Positions 11,465-24,064 of a DNA stretch of 64,000 bases are shown piece after piece; position 1 is the stretch's first letter; each line of letters starts with the position of its first letter. The DNA comes from Marisa cornuarietis. Taxonomy: Eukaryota; Mollusca; Gastropoda; Architaenioglossa; Ampullariidae. The notes under the pieces are model-generated. The model saw nothing but the letters and a program-made list of their open reading frames with translations, was not told the origin of the DNA and searched no databases. The stretch spans positions 744,001 through 808,000 of the forward strand of contig SMMW01000003.1 in NCBI GenBank assembly GCA_004794655.1. The letters are read 5' to 3'. A program made the position numbers and the translations under genes.

Positions 11465-12275
11465 TGCATCTAGATAACAGTTGACGACTATGACAGCAAG
11501 AAACGTGCATGTAGATAACAGGTGAGGACTATGACAGCAAGAAACGTGCATGTAGATAACAGGTGACGACAATGACAAAAAGTAACGTGCATGTAGATAA
11601 AAGATGACGACAATGACAACAAGTAACGTGCATGTGGTAACAGATGACGACAATGACAGAAAGTAACGTGCATGTAGATAACAGTTGACGACAATGACAG
11701 AAAGTAACGTGCATGTAGATAACAGATGACGACAATGACAGCAAGAAACGTGCATCTAGATAACAGATGATGACAATGACAACAAGAAACATACATCTAG
11801 ATAACAGTTGACGACAATGACAGCAAGAAACATACATCTAGATAACAGGTGACGACAATGACAGAAAGTAACGTGCATGTAGATAACAGATGCCGACAAT
11901 GACAACAAGAAACATACATGTAGATAACAGATGACGACAATGACAACAAGAAACATACATGTAGATAACAGATGACGACAATGACAGCAAGAAACATACA
12001 TGTAGATAACAGATGACGACAATGACAGCAAGAAACATACATGTAGATAACAGATGACGACAATGACAACAAGAAACATACATCTAGATAACAGATGACG
12101 ACAATGACAGCAAGAAACATACATGTAGATAACAGATGACGACAATGACAGCAAGAAACATACATGTAGATAACAGATGCCGACAATGACAACAAGAAAC
12201 ATACATCTAGATAACAGATGACGACAATGACAGAAAGTAACGTGCATGTAGATAACAGATGCCGACAATGACAGC
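11465..12275. repeat. 41-bp minisatellite
   Basis: About 20 units with the core AGATAACAGATGACGACAAT followed by AAGAAACATACATGT or AAGTAACGTGCATGT. The minus strand lacks stops in all three frames, which produces several overlapping but meaningless open frames. Confidence 0.95.
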
Positions 12276-12835
12276 AGGACAGGTTGGTGGCATGGGAGGC
12301 GATGTGTCAGAGGGTGAAGGTTCTCACCTGATGGTAAAGGTTACCTCAGTCAGTTTGATGTTAGGTGGCAGGTGAATAGTTCTTGTCTGAGAGAAACCAC
12401 GTGACGTTCTTAAGGTACCTCAGTTCCTGTGTCGTCACATCACGCCAGGTCAAAGGTCGGTACAATGACGGTTGTTGCTGCAAGTGTCGTGGACGTGACA
12501 TCGCTAAGTACTTTGTGTATCGTTCCCCCCCCCACCCCCCAGATGCAACACATGCCCTGCATGCCCCCCAAAAGCCAGAAGCTGGCGATCGAAGCGCTGG
12601 CAGGTAGTATTTCCGCTGCCTTGTTACCTGTTGAAATTCCGGGTGGGAGGCAACCAGTCGCTAGGCGTGGGGACGCGAGCGGGAGGTGATGGGGGTGGAC
12701 AATAGGTTTTGTGCGGCACGCGCTGTGTTTGTTCGGGGGCTGCACGCCCTCTGACCCCTCTCCCCTTCACTACCCCCACCCCACAGCATGCAGCGCCGTC
12801 TTTCCCACGACTGAAGCGAGCAAGGGGAGTGAATT
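12276..12835. other. Single-copy spacer, no gene seen
   Basis: Contains C-rich runs at about 12525-12540 and 12765-12785. No coding region, RNA gene or repeat could be supported. Confidence 0.5.
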
Positions 12836-13515
12836 TGTAATGTGATGTAACGGTCTCATGTCCTGTCTTACTCTTGACTGTTACTCTTGTCCTTGTAATG
12901 TGATGTAACGTATCCTGTCTTACTCTTGACTTTTACTCTTGTCCTTGTAATGCGATGTAACGTATCCTGTCTTACTCTTGACTTTTACTCTTGTCCTTGT
13001 AATGCGATGTAACGTATCCTGTCTTACTCTTGACTTTACTCTTGTCCTTGTAATGCGATGTAACGTATCCTGTCTTACTCTTGACTGTTACTCTTGTCCT
13101 TGTAATGCGATGTAACGTATCCTGTCTTACTCTTGACTTTTACTCTTGTCCTTGTAATGCGATGTAACGTATCCTGTCTTACTCTTGACGTTTACTCTTG
13201 TCCTTGTAATGCGATGTAACGTATCCTGTCTTACTCTTGACTGTTACTCTTGTCCTTGTAATGCGATGTAACGTATCCTGTCTTACTCTTGACTTTTACT
13301 CTTGTCCTTGTAATGCGATGTAACGTATCCTGTCTTACTCTTGACTGTTACTCTTGTCCTTGTAATGCGATGTAACGTATCCTGTCTTACTCTTGACTGT
13401 TACTCTTGTCCTTGTAATGCGATGTAACGTATCCTGTCTTACTCTTGACTTTTACTCTTGTCCTTGTAATGCGATGTAACGGTCTCATGTCCTGTCTTAC
13501 TCTTGACGTTCACTC
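12836..13515. repeat. 52-bp minisatellite
   Basis: About 13 units containing TGTAATGCGATGTAACGTAT and CTGTCTTACTCTTGAC. Units are nearly identical except for one-base length changes (51-52 bp). Confidence 0.95.
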
Positions 13516-13787
13516 TTACCCTGTGATGTGACGTGCTCGTGCATACAGATGTCTTGTGATGCAACTCTGTTGCTCATGCTGTTGCATGTTTAACAATGTC
13601 CTTAGCCCTCGCCTGTTGTAGCGAACGTCTAATGCTGGGTCAGGGGTCAACGACGAGAACCCCCCTCCCTCAATTGACTGGGATGAGGGTCAGAGAGATG
13701 AAACAAAGAGACTGAACTCTCTATGAATGAAAGGGGGAGGTGGTTTCCGCATTGCACGTGCCGTGGCCCTGACCTGGGCATCATTTG

Positions 13788-13923
13788 TGCAGCTTGTGAG
13801 GATGGCCCTCTAGTCATCATTTGTGCAGCTTGTGAGGATGGCCCTCTAGTCATCATTTGTGCAGCTTGTGAGGATGGCCCTCTAGTCATCATTTGTGCAG
13901 CTTGTGAGGATGGCCCTCTAGTT
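13788..13923. repeat. 36-bp minisatellite, 4 copies
   Basis: Nearly four identical 36-bp units containing CATCATTTGTGCAGCTTGTG. The length is a multiple of three, so a plus-strand frame reads a 12-residue repeat (IICAACEDGPLV). There is no other sign of coding. Confidence 0.92.
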
Positions 13924-14689
13924 ATGGCGTCTGTTGACCTCGCGACTCCACTGACCCCAGTGACCCCACTGAGCGATGTACAGGCAAGAAAGTATGTCCG
14001 AGAGTTACTTCAAATACTATTCTCGCCTTTGTTAATATTTGTATTACCGCCAAGTCTCAAGCTGTATTATCATCGTGTTTTACTCTTCTTTTCCTGTCTT
14101 CGTGTTTTTTAAATTCTTTTTTTCCTCCAACATTTTTTCCAGACAAATGTTACTTTGAAATCTCACTCTCTTCTTGTCCTACTTCATGCTGGAGGGGGGG
14201 GGGTAAGATAATTCATGATGTTGAAGTATTTGACAAGTGTACTTCAGGGTGTTATTTAGTGCCTGCCAGTGACTAGTCTGTCGGTTAGTAATCGCCTGGA
14301 TCAAACATCCATATTTCATCCCGAGTCCATGACATTAGAGTCCAAGAATGACAAAGGACAGTTTGGTTGACACAAAGGGGCTGCTGAGTGTGAAATGTTG
14401 TGACAGAGCTACTAGACACCAGATGTTTGTATGTAATATTAACCACCATGTCTGCCTGTAATATTAACTGCGATGAGCTTATAACGGGTGGGGAACGGCC
14501 TGCCTGCCAAATCATTCGGTCCGTCCGGTCAAGGGAGACGCAGGCGGGACTCGAAATTCACTAAATCTGTGAGTTTTCTTCATAGCAGCATAAATGTATA
14601 TTAAGTAAATAATAATAATAATAATAATAACGTACAGTTTGAGGGAAAAGCAAGGAACGTCTATTACGGGACAGACAAGACACACATGA

Positions 14690-15092
14690 GTATATGAAAG
14701 GACACATGAGTACATGACATGACAGACAGGACACATGTGAGTACATGACAGGACAGACAGGACACACATGAGTACATGATGTGAGTACATGACAGGACAG
14801 ACAGGACACATGTGAGTACATGACAGGACAGACAGGACACATGTGAGTACATGACAGGACAGACAGGACACATGTGAGTACATGACAGGACAGACAGGAC
14901 ACATGTGAGTATATGACAGGACAGACAGGACACATGTGAGTATATGACAGGACAGACAGGACTCATGTGAGTATATGACAGGACAGACAGGACACATGTG
15001 AGTATATGACAGGACAGACAGGACACATGTGAGTACATGACAGGACACATGTGAGTACATGACAGGACACATGTGAGTACATGACAGGACAG
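14690..15092. repeat. 31-bp minisatellite
   Basis: About 13 units with ACACATGTGAGTACATGACA and GGACAGACAG. Each unit contains the palindrome ACATGT. A short (AAT)n tract lies just upstream at about 14608-14630. Confidence 0.95.
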
Positions 15093-16560
15093 ACACGTCT
15101 GCTTCTCGTGTGCTGTCTGTTGTCTGTATTGCGGTGAGTCACAGGACAGTCAGTGACAGGCGGGGTGGGTGGGTACCCGGTGCACTTGTTAACACCCAGT
15201 GGCGAAACTGCAGACTGAGCAAACATGGCTGCCATTTATTAAGTTGATAACTTTGTACGGCCCACGAGTGATATTTTAAATATCCATATAGTCCTTGGAA
15301 GAAAAACGTTCCCCACCTCTGCCTTGTAATCATCTCTGACGATGTGACAGGTGAGTTCTAGGAAACTCTCAGGTCTGGACTGACGACTCTAACAAGAAAG
15401 CTTCCATCAAAGGTAATTTGAGGTCAAGGTGGTCAGAGGCCAAGAGTACCCGGATTGACAGACAGAAGTCAGCAGGAATGTAGGATCCATCCTGTCATGG
15501 AGAAGTTCCTGGTTCTCGACAGACACACTAACTGCAATTGTTCTCCAGGAGCCATCAAAAGCGAGGCTCACCACAGTCGTTATGGAGGCAGCGACGGAGT
15601 GGAGACGAACAGCGATGATGCCCTTCAGCGAGGGACCACTGTCCAGCTCATCGTCGTGACACGTCATCCGCCATATCGTCAGAGTATCATCAATAGATGG
15701 TGAGCCCTCCCCCAGCCTCTACACACCTACGCTACTGGACCCCTGAACTACAACAGTCTACCCGACCTTGTGGCAGTCCAGTGTTTAGGGTGGCGTACCT
15801 GTGGGACATGCTTGGGGCTGTCTCCCTCTCAAGCTGCCATGGCAACCGTCTTGAGAAAGAATGGAAAAGACGTTGGCAGAAGCAGCAGACAAACTCATCA
15901 GCAGCACCGAGGGGCGTGGCCAAGTCGTGATTGACGCGCGGAGGCGGACACTCGGCGCTGAAAGGCCCTCGGGAAGATGAACGCCACACAGTTTCTCCTC
16001 CAGTACCCGCTCATTGTTCATTGTCAGCCGCCCCCTACCCCTACCCCTACAGACCTTGTGCACCACACATCAGGAAATAAAAGCAAGAAAAAACCCGATC
16101 ATAGTCAGGTTTTGTGATTTCTCCAACTTGTAGCCAGCGAGAATTAATATTCAGTGAGTGACTGAAATCAGATTGTTTGTGTTTGTTTGCTTCTTTGTTT
16201 CTGATGTTATTACATTTCACACACTGGTTGTTGACTTCACTGATGGCTGGCAAATGTTGACTGTTTCTGGACGGTCGGTGGTCTGACAAGGAATTCACTT
16301 TATATGAATGTTTCTGCAATATGTTTCTCTGTTTCTCTTTCTCTTGCTACTTCAATCTCTCCATCATTCTGTTCACAGCCTCTGTACCCTCAAAATGTTC
16401 ACGTTGCTTCAGCCAGCCGACCAGACAAGCAGCCAGACAGACAAAGATGAAAGTACATCAGGAAGGAACCTCACATTCGTACGTTTACTGGCGGGAGAAG
16501 AAGTCATTCATGTGTAACACAACCGAAGAGTCTGGAGGTAAATATGTACGGGTACACTTG
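15093..16560. other. Single-copy region, no gene supported
   Basis: No convincing coding region. One short C-rich telomere-like stretch, (CCCCTA)3, lies at about 16028-16050. Short open frames here overlap on both strands and show no domain. Confidence 0.45.
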
Positions 16561-16585
16561 CACCACCACCACCACCACCACCACC
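16561..16585. repeat. (CAC)n microsatellite
   Basis: Eight uninterrupted CAC trinucleotides. The following 500 bp to about 17100 hold nothing I can identify. Confidence 0.9.
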
Positions 16586-17111
16586 TGTAGCTGCGACTGA
16601 ACATTCTGCTGTAGGCTGGCGGCGAGATTGTCACGTGGGCTGGCGAAGTAAAAACAAACATGGTGATCAACATGAAAGCACACACCGGACGCCTATTTGT
16701 AAGAAGCTGAGAAAGCACGTAGATGAGACTTTCCTGGCTAATACTCTTGCCCACCCGTAGGAAGTATTCACGCCTGCACGTGCATTCATTATTCATGCGG
16801 GCTCACACAGTAGACACGCTGCCATGCACGTGCGTGCAGAAGACTGGAAGGGCTGTTTGCGAGGGGTGGGGACTACCGGCGAGAAGTGCGACCACCCCGG
16901 GTGGTGCGACAAACGACTGGGGTGTGAGGAGCCAGTCAGGCGTCACGCACTGAAGACGACGCAAGTGCTGACCTCGGCAACAAGGAGAGGAAAAGGAGTC
17001 CACAGCCGGGTATCACTAGAGGAGAAATGTCACAAGCTCACCGAGTGATTTACTCAGATTGCCCTAACTCGCCTATTGATTGTTCATACCACGTGACCAC
17101 TCATACTCACC

Positions 17112-17725
17112 TAATGAAAGGGAGAATGGAGACCAGCCCTGACAAGAGCAAAGTTATAATCAATGAGTACAGCAAAGTAGACATCTTCATGAACGGGGTA
17201 CAGCTCGAAGATCTAAGCAGCTTCAAATACTCGGGAACCACCCTCTCCAAGTACAGCAGGTCCACGTCATGGCCACAAGATAAGGTTCACTACCAAGTAC
17301 AGGCTGTACAAATCCCTGGTAGTGCCCATCCTGCTCTACGGATGCGACACGTGGACTCTACTCGCCGACACGGAAAGTAGAATCCAGGCATTGGAAAACA
17401 AGTGTCTGAGGAGGCTGCTCCGAATCTCATACACAGAGCACAAAACCAACGACTTTGTAAAAAACAAGATGGCCACACTGGTAGGACACCAGGAACCTCT
17501 ACTATCAACAGTCAAGTGATGTAAGCTGGTTTTCTTTGGTCACGTGACCTGGCATGACACTTTGTGGAAGAAGACTGTCCTTCACCCTTGGAGGGTGGCC
17601 GACACTGCGGTGGTCAGAGAAAGAATTGACTTACGAAGGTCCAAGACTGGACTGGTCGTCATGTACAGGACCTGCTGACTATCGCCCACAATAGGCAAGA
17701 AAAAATGAAAAACTGACTTTGTACA
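17112..17725 (+). pseudogene. RTE-type LINE reverse transcriptase, C-terminal fragment
   Basis: A decayed piece of a non-LTR retrotransposon polyprotein, the C-terminal part of the reverse transcriptase region. The first segment (about 17118-17262) reads DKSKVIIN, then FMNGVQLEDLSSFKYSGTTL. An internal deletion and frame change follow near 17265-17285. The next segment (17286-17516) reads YRLYKSLVVPILLYGCDTWT, then LADTESRIQALENKCLRRLL and HKTNDF, with a TGA at 17517-17519. Past the stop, FFGHVTWHD and, in another frame, DLLTIAHNRQ are recognisable. These phrases are typical of RTE-like LINEs in animals. The 5' part is missing, as in most LINE copies. Recognised from memory of the family, not by search. 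Confidence 0.85.

Positions 17726-17777
<52 letters not shown>
17726..17777 (+). repeat. (CAT)n tail of the LINE fragment
   Basis: About 17 uninterrupted CAT trinucleotides directly after the LINE coding remnant. RTE-type elements commonly end in short tandem repeats, so this is probably the element's own 3' tail. Confidence 0.85.
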
Positions 17778-17778
<1 letters not shown>

Positions 17779-17968
17779 CTTGAATAGTTGATCACCAGTG
17801 CTGGTCGTTCAAGGGGACCTGGCTAGTGGCAGCAGGTCAGTCGTGAGCAGTGTTGAGCAGTGCTGAGCAGGTCCTACAGGGGACCCCCAGTCCACTCCGT
17901 CACGTTTGCCATTTAGTTCTTTCTCTGTCGTCAACCTCCCCCCCCCCACCTCTGCACGGTGGCCCAGA

Positions 17969-19509
17969 CCCAGATAGCATTCAAACCTTTTAAAACTGTT
18001 TTATAAATGTTCTCACGAAACGTGTGACTAATGTTTGCACAAAATGTTTTAAAAATATTTATTTTGCACATGTGAAAAATGTTTTCTAAACGTTTGCATT
18101 CAAACTATATTCAAACTTATTTTCTACCTTTTTAAAATGTTTTAGAAACATTTTCTGTAAAACATTTGTACAACATTTAATAGTTGTTCTGACCTAAACG
18201 TTTACCAAAAAATGTTTTCTAAATGTAATTTAAATGTTCACCAAATCACACATACTTTCTGCAGTTCCACTCCAACATGACAGGAATGACATACACAAGA
18301 TTAAAACTTTCCTTTTCATTAAAATATATTTTATTGTGTATGAACCCATGTGTCACAACCCCGGGAAGCGTGACTCGAACTCTTTCTCTCTTCCAATGGA
18401 CATGCACGGGCCAGACAAATAATACAGGTTCTTCAGCACAAAATAAATTGTTAGCTACAGATAGTCTGCCACTCCAATTCAGCCCCTTCTCATTTCCCCT
18501 GATTCTCTCACGTCACACATCTCTTGACATCATCCATACGCAATCAGGCAAACTGACGTCATTTTCTCACGTTTACACGTCTTTTGACGTCATCCATACC
18601 CATTGAGACAGTTAAACTGACGTCTTTCACGCTTCTTCATCCTCACCTCAGCTAAAGCTCTGACAAGTTCTTCTGAACCAACAACTAAGGCTGCATCATG
18701 GAGAGACATTTACAGGCCAGAAAGAAGACTGTGGTGGTAACAGAGTGGGGCAGGCACATGTCATACAGGGCAAGACGTATAAAGAGAATTTCCGAAATAA
18801 GATCTGAACTCACCTGCTCACTGGAAGGCTAACAAGCGAGGTTTTCAACTACTACACTATAGAAGCATCTAGCATTCGGGTGTGGCAACGTAAAGTGACT
18901 TTTAATTTAGAATGGCGCCATCTGTTTAAGGACTCGCTTGATATTCTGACTGTAGTTGTTATCTTCAATGCTCTACCGTATTTCTACGAAGGTTCACTAA
19001 GAAAACGCTGATAAAAATCTTGTTTTTGAAACGAAAATCATCTTCTCCCAGCGTTAGCAAGGGAAACAATCCAACGTTGCGTCAATACGAAGTGCATGGT
19101 GTGTAACTGTGTTTTGAGATGACTGATGTTACAACAGTTTTCAAATCTACAAATCTATAGAAACAAACAAACATATTTTATTAGAATACACATTAGAGTT
19201 TGAATATTACTTAATAGTAAGCGTCTTTATTCTGTTCTATAGCTTCCATCCTCTGTGGTTTCTCTCATTCAACAATCCCTTACTACGTCATACATTCTAC
19301 GTCATACTCACTACATCATAATCCTACGTCATACATCTTAAGAAGTTTTCTGCACGTGTTTCCTACCATTTTAAAATGTTTGCAAAATGTTTCAGTTTTA
19401 AATGTTTATTCGGTAAATGTTTCTAAAATGTTTCATGTCAAACTTTTACATTATTACAACTATGTTAGCGTTTTTTAAACTTTTATAAAATGTTTCATTG
19501 CTATCTGGG
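17969..19509. mobile_element. Non-autonomous inverted-repeat DNA element, 1.54 kb
   Basis: The left end starts CCCAGATAGCATTCAAAC and the right end, inverted, starts CCCAGATAGCAATGAAAC, agreeing at 16 of 18 positions. Both subterminal regions (17980-18240 and 19340-19500) are packed with short AAATGTTT-type motifs, largely in inverted relation. No transposase is present. The middle (about 18240-19340) contains AT-rich DNA and a tRNA-like segment. I could not see a clear target-site duplication, so the exact boundaries and superfamily are uncertain. Confidence 0.75.
18798..18863 (-). mobile_element. tRNA-like pol III promoter segment (SINE head remnant)
   Basis: Read on the minus strand, an A-box match TAGTGTAGTAG is followed about 35 bp later by GTTCAGATC, one mismatch from the B-box. 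Between them CTCGCT and AGTGAG could pair as an anticodon-type stem. No credible acceptor stem is seen, so a SINE head is likelier than a functional tRNA. Confidence 0.5.
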
Positions 19510-19739
19510 GAGGACAGTCAGAGTGTTTTGGTGGGTGACTTGGCCAAACTGGAGCAAGTTTCCCTTGTTTGGAGGATTTCCTGGTGGCCCATGAGAATGG
19601 CGACCTCGCTGCGTATAAAATCGTTGATTTTTTTTTTGAGGTGGGAGCTTTGGAGCAGTCACAATTAGCCGAGAAAAATAGAAACATACAAAGAAATCCG
19701 GTGAAGAAGGTCTTGACTGCTCGAGACGATTAGACAAAT

Positions 19740-20480
19740 GAATTGCTGTACGTGAGTATCACCAACATTGTACCCCAGTGTCTCAGTTGATGCTGAGCTA
19801 CATTCCAGGCACTGACATAAACACTGACATAAACATTGCAATTACCCTACGTAAGTATTCCAGCTGATGTACATGCGCATTCACTTTACTCAAATGAGTA
19901 TTCCAACGACTTGTACAGCTAATTCAACTACTGCATATAAACAGTCCAATCACTGTACAGAGGTATTCCAATAAATAATGATTCCAATTAAGGCGATATT
20001 TTAATTACTGCATATAACTATCTCAATTGATTATTTCAATTACTTACGTAAGTATTCCAATTACTATACGGAAATATTTTAATTACTGTATTTTACTGTA
20101 TTACAGTTTCTGTAATGAGTATTTCAATGACTGACCACAAGTATTCCAGTTACTGCACGTAAATATTTCAAGTACTGTAGATAAGTATTTCAACGACTGA
20201 CCACAAGTATTCCAGTTACTGTAGGTAAATATTTCAGGGACTGTAGATAAGTATTCCAATGACAATATAGATGTAGATAAGTAGTCCAACGACAATATAG
20301 ATGCAGATAAGTAGTCCAATGACAGTACAGCTGTAGATAAGTAGTCCAATGACAATATAGATGTAGATAAGTATTTCAATGACAGCCCCGCTGTAGACAC
20401 ATTTCAGTTACTGTACACAAGTACACCAATGACTAGACACAATTATTCCAGAGACTGCACGCAAGTAGCCCTGTACACAA
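19740..20480. repeat. Degenerate 22-30-bp tandem repeat
   Basis: Imperfect units built around AAGTATTCCAATTACTGTA. They become more regular at about 20240-20380, where GATAAGTAGTCCAATGACA recurs every 30-31 bp. This is an old, eroded minisatellite. Confidence 0.75.
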
Positions 20481-21134
20481 ACATTCCAAATTTGAGATAG
20501 AGGATATCTTCATTTTCTTGCTCTTCTTATCATCATTATCGTCAGGGTCGACATCGTGGCTTCCCGCCTTATGTTCTAATCGAGGAAGACTTCTGTGACA
20601 TGCTCCTGCCTCATTGTCTCAGCCCCATTTCATCAGTTGACAGCCGGGTACCTCCCACACTAACGGGTGCCTGAAGAAGGTCGTGACGGGGGGAAGCTGG
20701 AAGCAGGAGACTTATCGAGTTAAGCGCCTTGATGCCCGGATGAGACCTGTGACGGTGGGGCCGGGTGTCTTGTCGTTACCTACAGGTACAAGTCATCGTG
20801 CTCACATGGCGTTCCTATTGATCCCCCCTCTCTCCCCCAAACAAGACCACTCCGGCAGCTTGGGGAATATTAGTGTGTGCGTCACGTGCACCCACCAGCA
20901 GGCGGCGAGATTGCGACATGCATGCATGCGCTCTCCTCTCTCCGCCCCCACCTACCCCAACTACCCCACCTCAACCACCCGGACCTGTCGGCACGCGCGT
21001 TGGCGAGCGTCAATAGAGCTTCGAGTTTTTCCTCCTGTACACCTCCTCGGTAGCGCAGGACGAAAACTAAAGCAACAACTGCTTGACCAGCAAGACGCCT
21101 GCGGCAAGTGTCGCTAGTCTGACTGATTTCCAAG
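20481..21134. other. Single-copy spacer, no gene supported
   Basis: A mixed GC-rich stretch (about 20690-21110). Open frames exist on both strands but lack any recognisable domain or splice pattern. Confidence 0.4.
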
Positions 21135-21715
21135 CCATGAAGATGTGAATGTCACACTAAAGCTATAAGGTATTAATGGCGGTATTGTCACACTAAAGTT
21201 ATAAGATATCAATGGCCATATTGTCACACTAAAGTTATAAGATATCAATGGCAGTATTGTCACACTAAAGTTATAAGATATCGATGGCAGTATTGTCACA
21301 CTAAAGTTATAAGATATTAATGGTAATACTGTCACACTAAAGCTATAAGGTATTAATGGTAATACTGTCACACTAAAGCTATAAGGTATTAATGGCGGTA
21401 TTGTCACACTAAAGATATAAGATATCAATGGCCATATTGTCACACTAAAGTTATAAGATATCAATGGCAGTATTGTCACACTAAAGTTATAAGATATCAA
21501 TGGTAATATTGTCACACTAAAGTTATAAGATATCAATGGCAGTATTGTCACACTAAAGTTATAAGATATCAATGGCCATATTGTCACACTAAAGTTATAA
21601 GATATCAATGGCAGTATTGTCACACTAAAGTTATAAGATATCAATGGCAGTATTGTCACACTAAAGTTATAAGATATCAATGGCAGTATTGTCACACTAA
21701 CGTTATAAGGACATA
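21135..21715. repeat. 36-bp minisatellite
   Basis: Sixteen units with TTGTCACACTAAAGTTATAA and GATATCAATGGC. The unit is a multiple of three with no stop on the minus strand, giving an artefactual 12-residue repeat frame. Variation is scattered without codon-position bias. Confidence 0.95.
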
Positions 21716-21840
21716 TTGTGTTTACATGTCACACAATGTAGTGGATTTATTGTGTTTAGATGTCACACCATGTAGTGGACATCTTGTGTTTATATGTCAC
21801 ACCATGTAGTGGACATCTTGTGTTTACATGTCGCACCATC
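21716..21840. repeat. ~35-bp minisatellite, 3-4 copies
   Basis: Short array with TGTGTTTACATGTCACACCA and TGTAGTGGACAT, directly abutting the 36-bp array. The two share the element GTCACAC. Confidence 0.85.
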
Positions 21841-21866
21841 TGTTAATCATAGTCTGCTCGTATGTA

Positions 21867-21880
21867 GCGCCATCTGGTGA
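21867..21880 (-). promoter_or_regulatory. CTCF-like motif
   Basis: The reverse strand reads TCACCAGATGGCGC, matching 13 of 14 positions of the bilaterian CTCF core CCASYAGRKGGCRS. A poly(A)-like AATAAAA follows at about 21886. Motif match only. Confidence 0.35.
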
Positions 21881-21889
21881 ACCTAATAA

Positions 21890-24060
21890 AAACTTTTCTG
21901 AAACATTTGATGGTTGTGTTATCCGCCATATCGTGTGACTGACGCAGTAGTTAATTCACAGTTTGTGTGGTTCACACGTTGTACACAGTTCACATTTCTC
22001 ATTACAAACCACGTGAAGTGAAGCATGTCAGAGTCTTTTGTTGTTTTAATCGTCAACGTGGATAAAGTCGTCGTCTAGATGTTGTCTACTTGATGTCCGT
22101 CTCTGCCCTGCGTGTCTGATAAATTATCTGGCGGCAGCACAGGTCCGAGACCTTCTTGACCCGATTGCCATCAATCCACCTCAACAACTGTTAACAGATG
22201 AGCCCTCAATATCGTCGACCTCATTTGTCAGTCGTCATCGGCCTCCTCGTCCCTGTAGTTCCTTCCTGGTTGTCTGCCCCTATCATGGTGCGTGACGTTG
22301 TCGAGGCGGTTTTTTTTTTTTTAATGTCCGTTGGCAGAGTCTTGGGCTCACGGCTTTATTCGACCACGGCTGAGTGCATTTCTCCTTGAATGAAAACAGC
22401 GATAAGACGACAAAGCAGCGGCTGATTTCCCGCAGCAAATATTTGCTCATCGTGCAGGTCGATGTCGCACAGCGCAGCATCCAACCTCCGCTGCAGCACT
22501 GCGCACCGCGGCTCATCCCCCCCCCCACGTCTACCTTCCTGCTTCCACACGCATGCGCAACGGCACAGCACTACACTCACAGCAAAGGCAAAAATCAAAC
22601 CGACACATTAATAACAGTATTCCGCTCGTCCAGGTGGGGAGGGGGCATTTCGGGTAGCTCCCCCCCCCGGGTATATTATCAAGGGCAGAGAGAGAGAGAG
22701 AAAGAAGGAGAAAAGTGTTGACATTCTCAACAACTCAATATTTCCTGCAGCCACAGAAGGGACGTCACAGCTCAAACCTCTTGTCCCACCATCATCCCTC
22801 TCCGGACAGTGTCTACCTGGTCGAGTGAAAGAAATATTCGATAAAATTCCATTGCAAGGCTACGCGGCCCACCTGAGGATGTCGAAATGCAAATCAATGA
22901 AAGACACAGGTGAAAATGTTGCAAGGAAATGCCGTTGCAAGAGATGCAAATCCACTTCTCCCTAATTTCACAAACGTGACCTTTGAGTCACAGTTTCAAT
23001 GAGAGAGCTCTAGTTTGGGAGGAAGATCGGCTCTTCAAAGAACATATTTACCTGTTGGTGAATGGCTTCGATTTGGGGAAATATTACTTTTAAACTAGCT
23101 TGCCAGGGGCGGGCTCCACTCATACCGCCCACGAAACGTGTCGTGTGCATCGAGTGCTGAGGTAACCTTTCTTCTGTCACCACACCGACTATTGTCTGCC
23201 CAGGTTTGCAGCCCTCGGTTGTGCTGACAGCGGGATTTAAGTTTTATCACTAGTTTCATGTGGTTCAGGTATCCAATAAGAAGAAATATTGGCAGATATA
23301 CAAACGAATCGTTGACATTCATTGACTTAATGGGCAGATGCAAACACACATATATATATATGTATATCTCGGCACGCAGATACGGCCAGAGAGAGAGAGA
23401 GAGAAGAAAAACAAAAAAGAAAAAAGAAGAAAATAGACGAGATGAAAGAAAGAATGAAGAAAAATGAAACACAGCGAGAAGACTTCCTTATGTCCAGAAC
23501 ACCAAAGGTCTAAAGGCACAAGACATAATCGGCCTCGGGTTCAAACAGTCTTCATTGCATTTTCCTCATGGCGGTGTCCCCCGATTGATAGACTGTCTAT
23601 CAGACATCTAGAGGAGACTTGAGGATCAATGCGACGAGCAGGAGGAGTCTATCAAAGACAGGAAAGTCGGGAGAGTGAATGCGACTCACTGACAAAGATG
23701 TTGAGACCGAGGGCTGTGGGCTTAAAGTCAAACAAATCAGGGTCCTCGACCTCTTAAACAGTCACAGTGCAGGGCATTGGTGTTGTCAGACGACTACGTC
23801 AACACATTGTGTACAACACTTTGCTTCAACTTGTATTTGGCCAGTGATGCTCCACAACTAATCAAATAGTTGCTGTAGTCAAAATGTTATGGTACATGGC
23901 AAGACACGACAGTCCTCATGCGCCATCTTTATGTTTGCCTACAGCCAACTCGGGTGTTCATGCTTGTTTATTATCTGATATCAAGTCTGGTGTTCATGCT
24001 TGTTAATAATCTTATGTCGAGTCTGGTGTTCATGCTTGTTTATTATCTTCTATCAAGTCT
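21890..24060. other. Single-copy region, no gene supported
   Basis: Contains a T-run at about 22311-22322, (GA)n tracts at about 22688-22700 and 23388-23402, and an (AT)n patch at about 23350. I see no coding region, RNA gene or complete mobile element. Confidence 0.45.
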
Positions 24061-24064
24061 GGTG

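Noticed and set aside
11429..12268. Overlapping minus-strand frames with CCHCRHLLS-type repeats resembling cysteine-rich proteins
   Set aside because: Artefact of the 41-bp minisatellite, with all minus frames open and no zinc-finger spacing.
21114..21695. 193-codon minus frame with a 12-residue hydrophobic repeat
   Set aside because: 36-bp minisatellite; variation is not biased to third codon positions.
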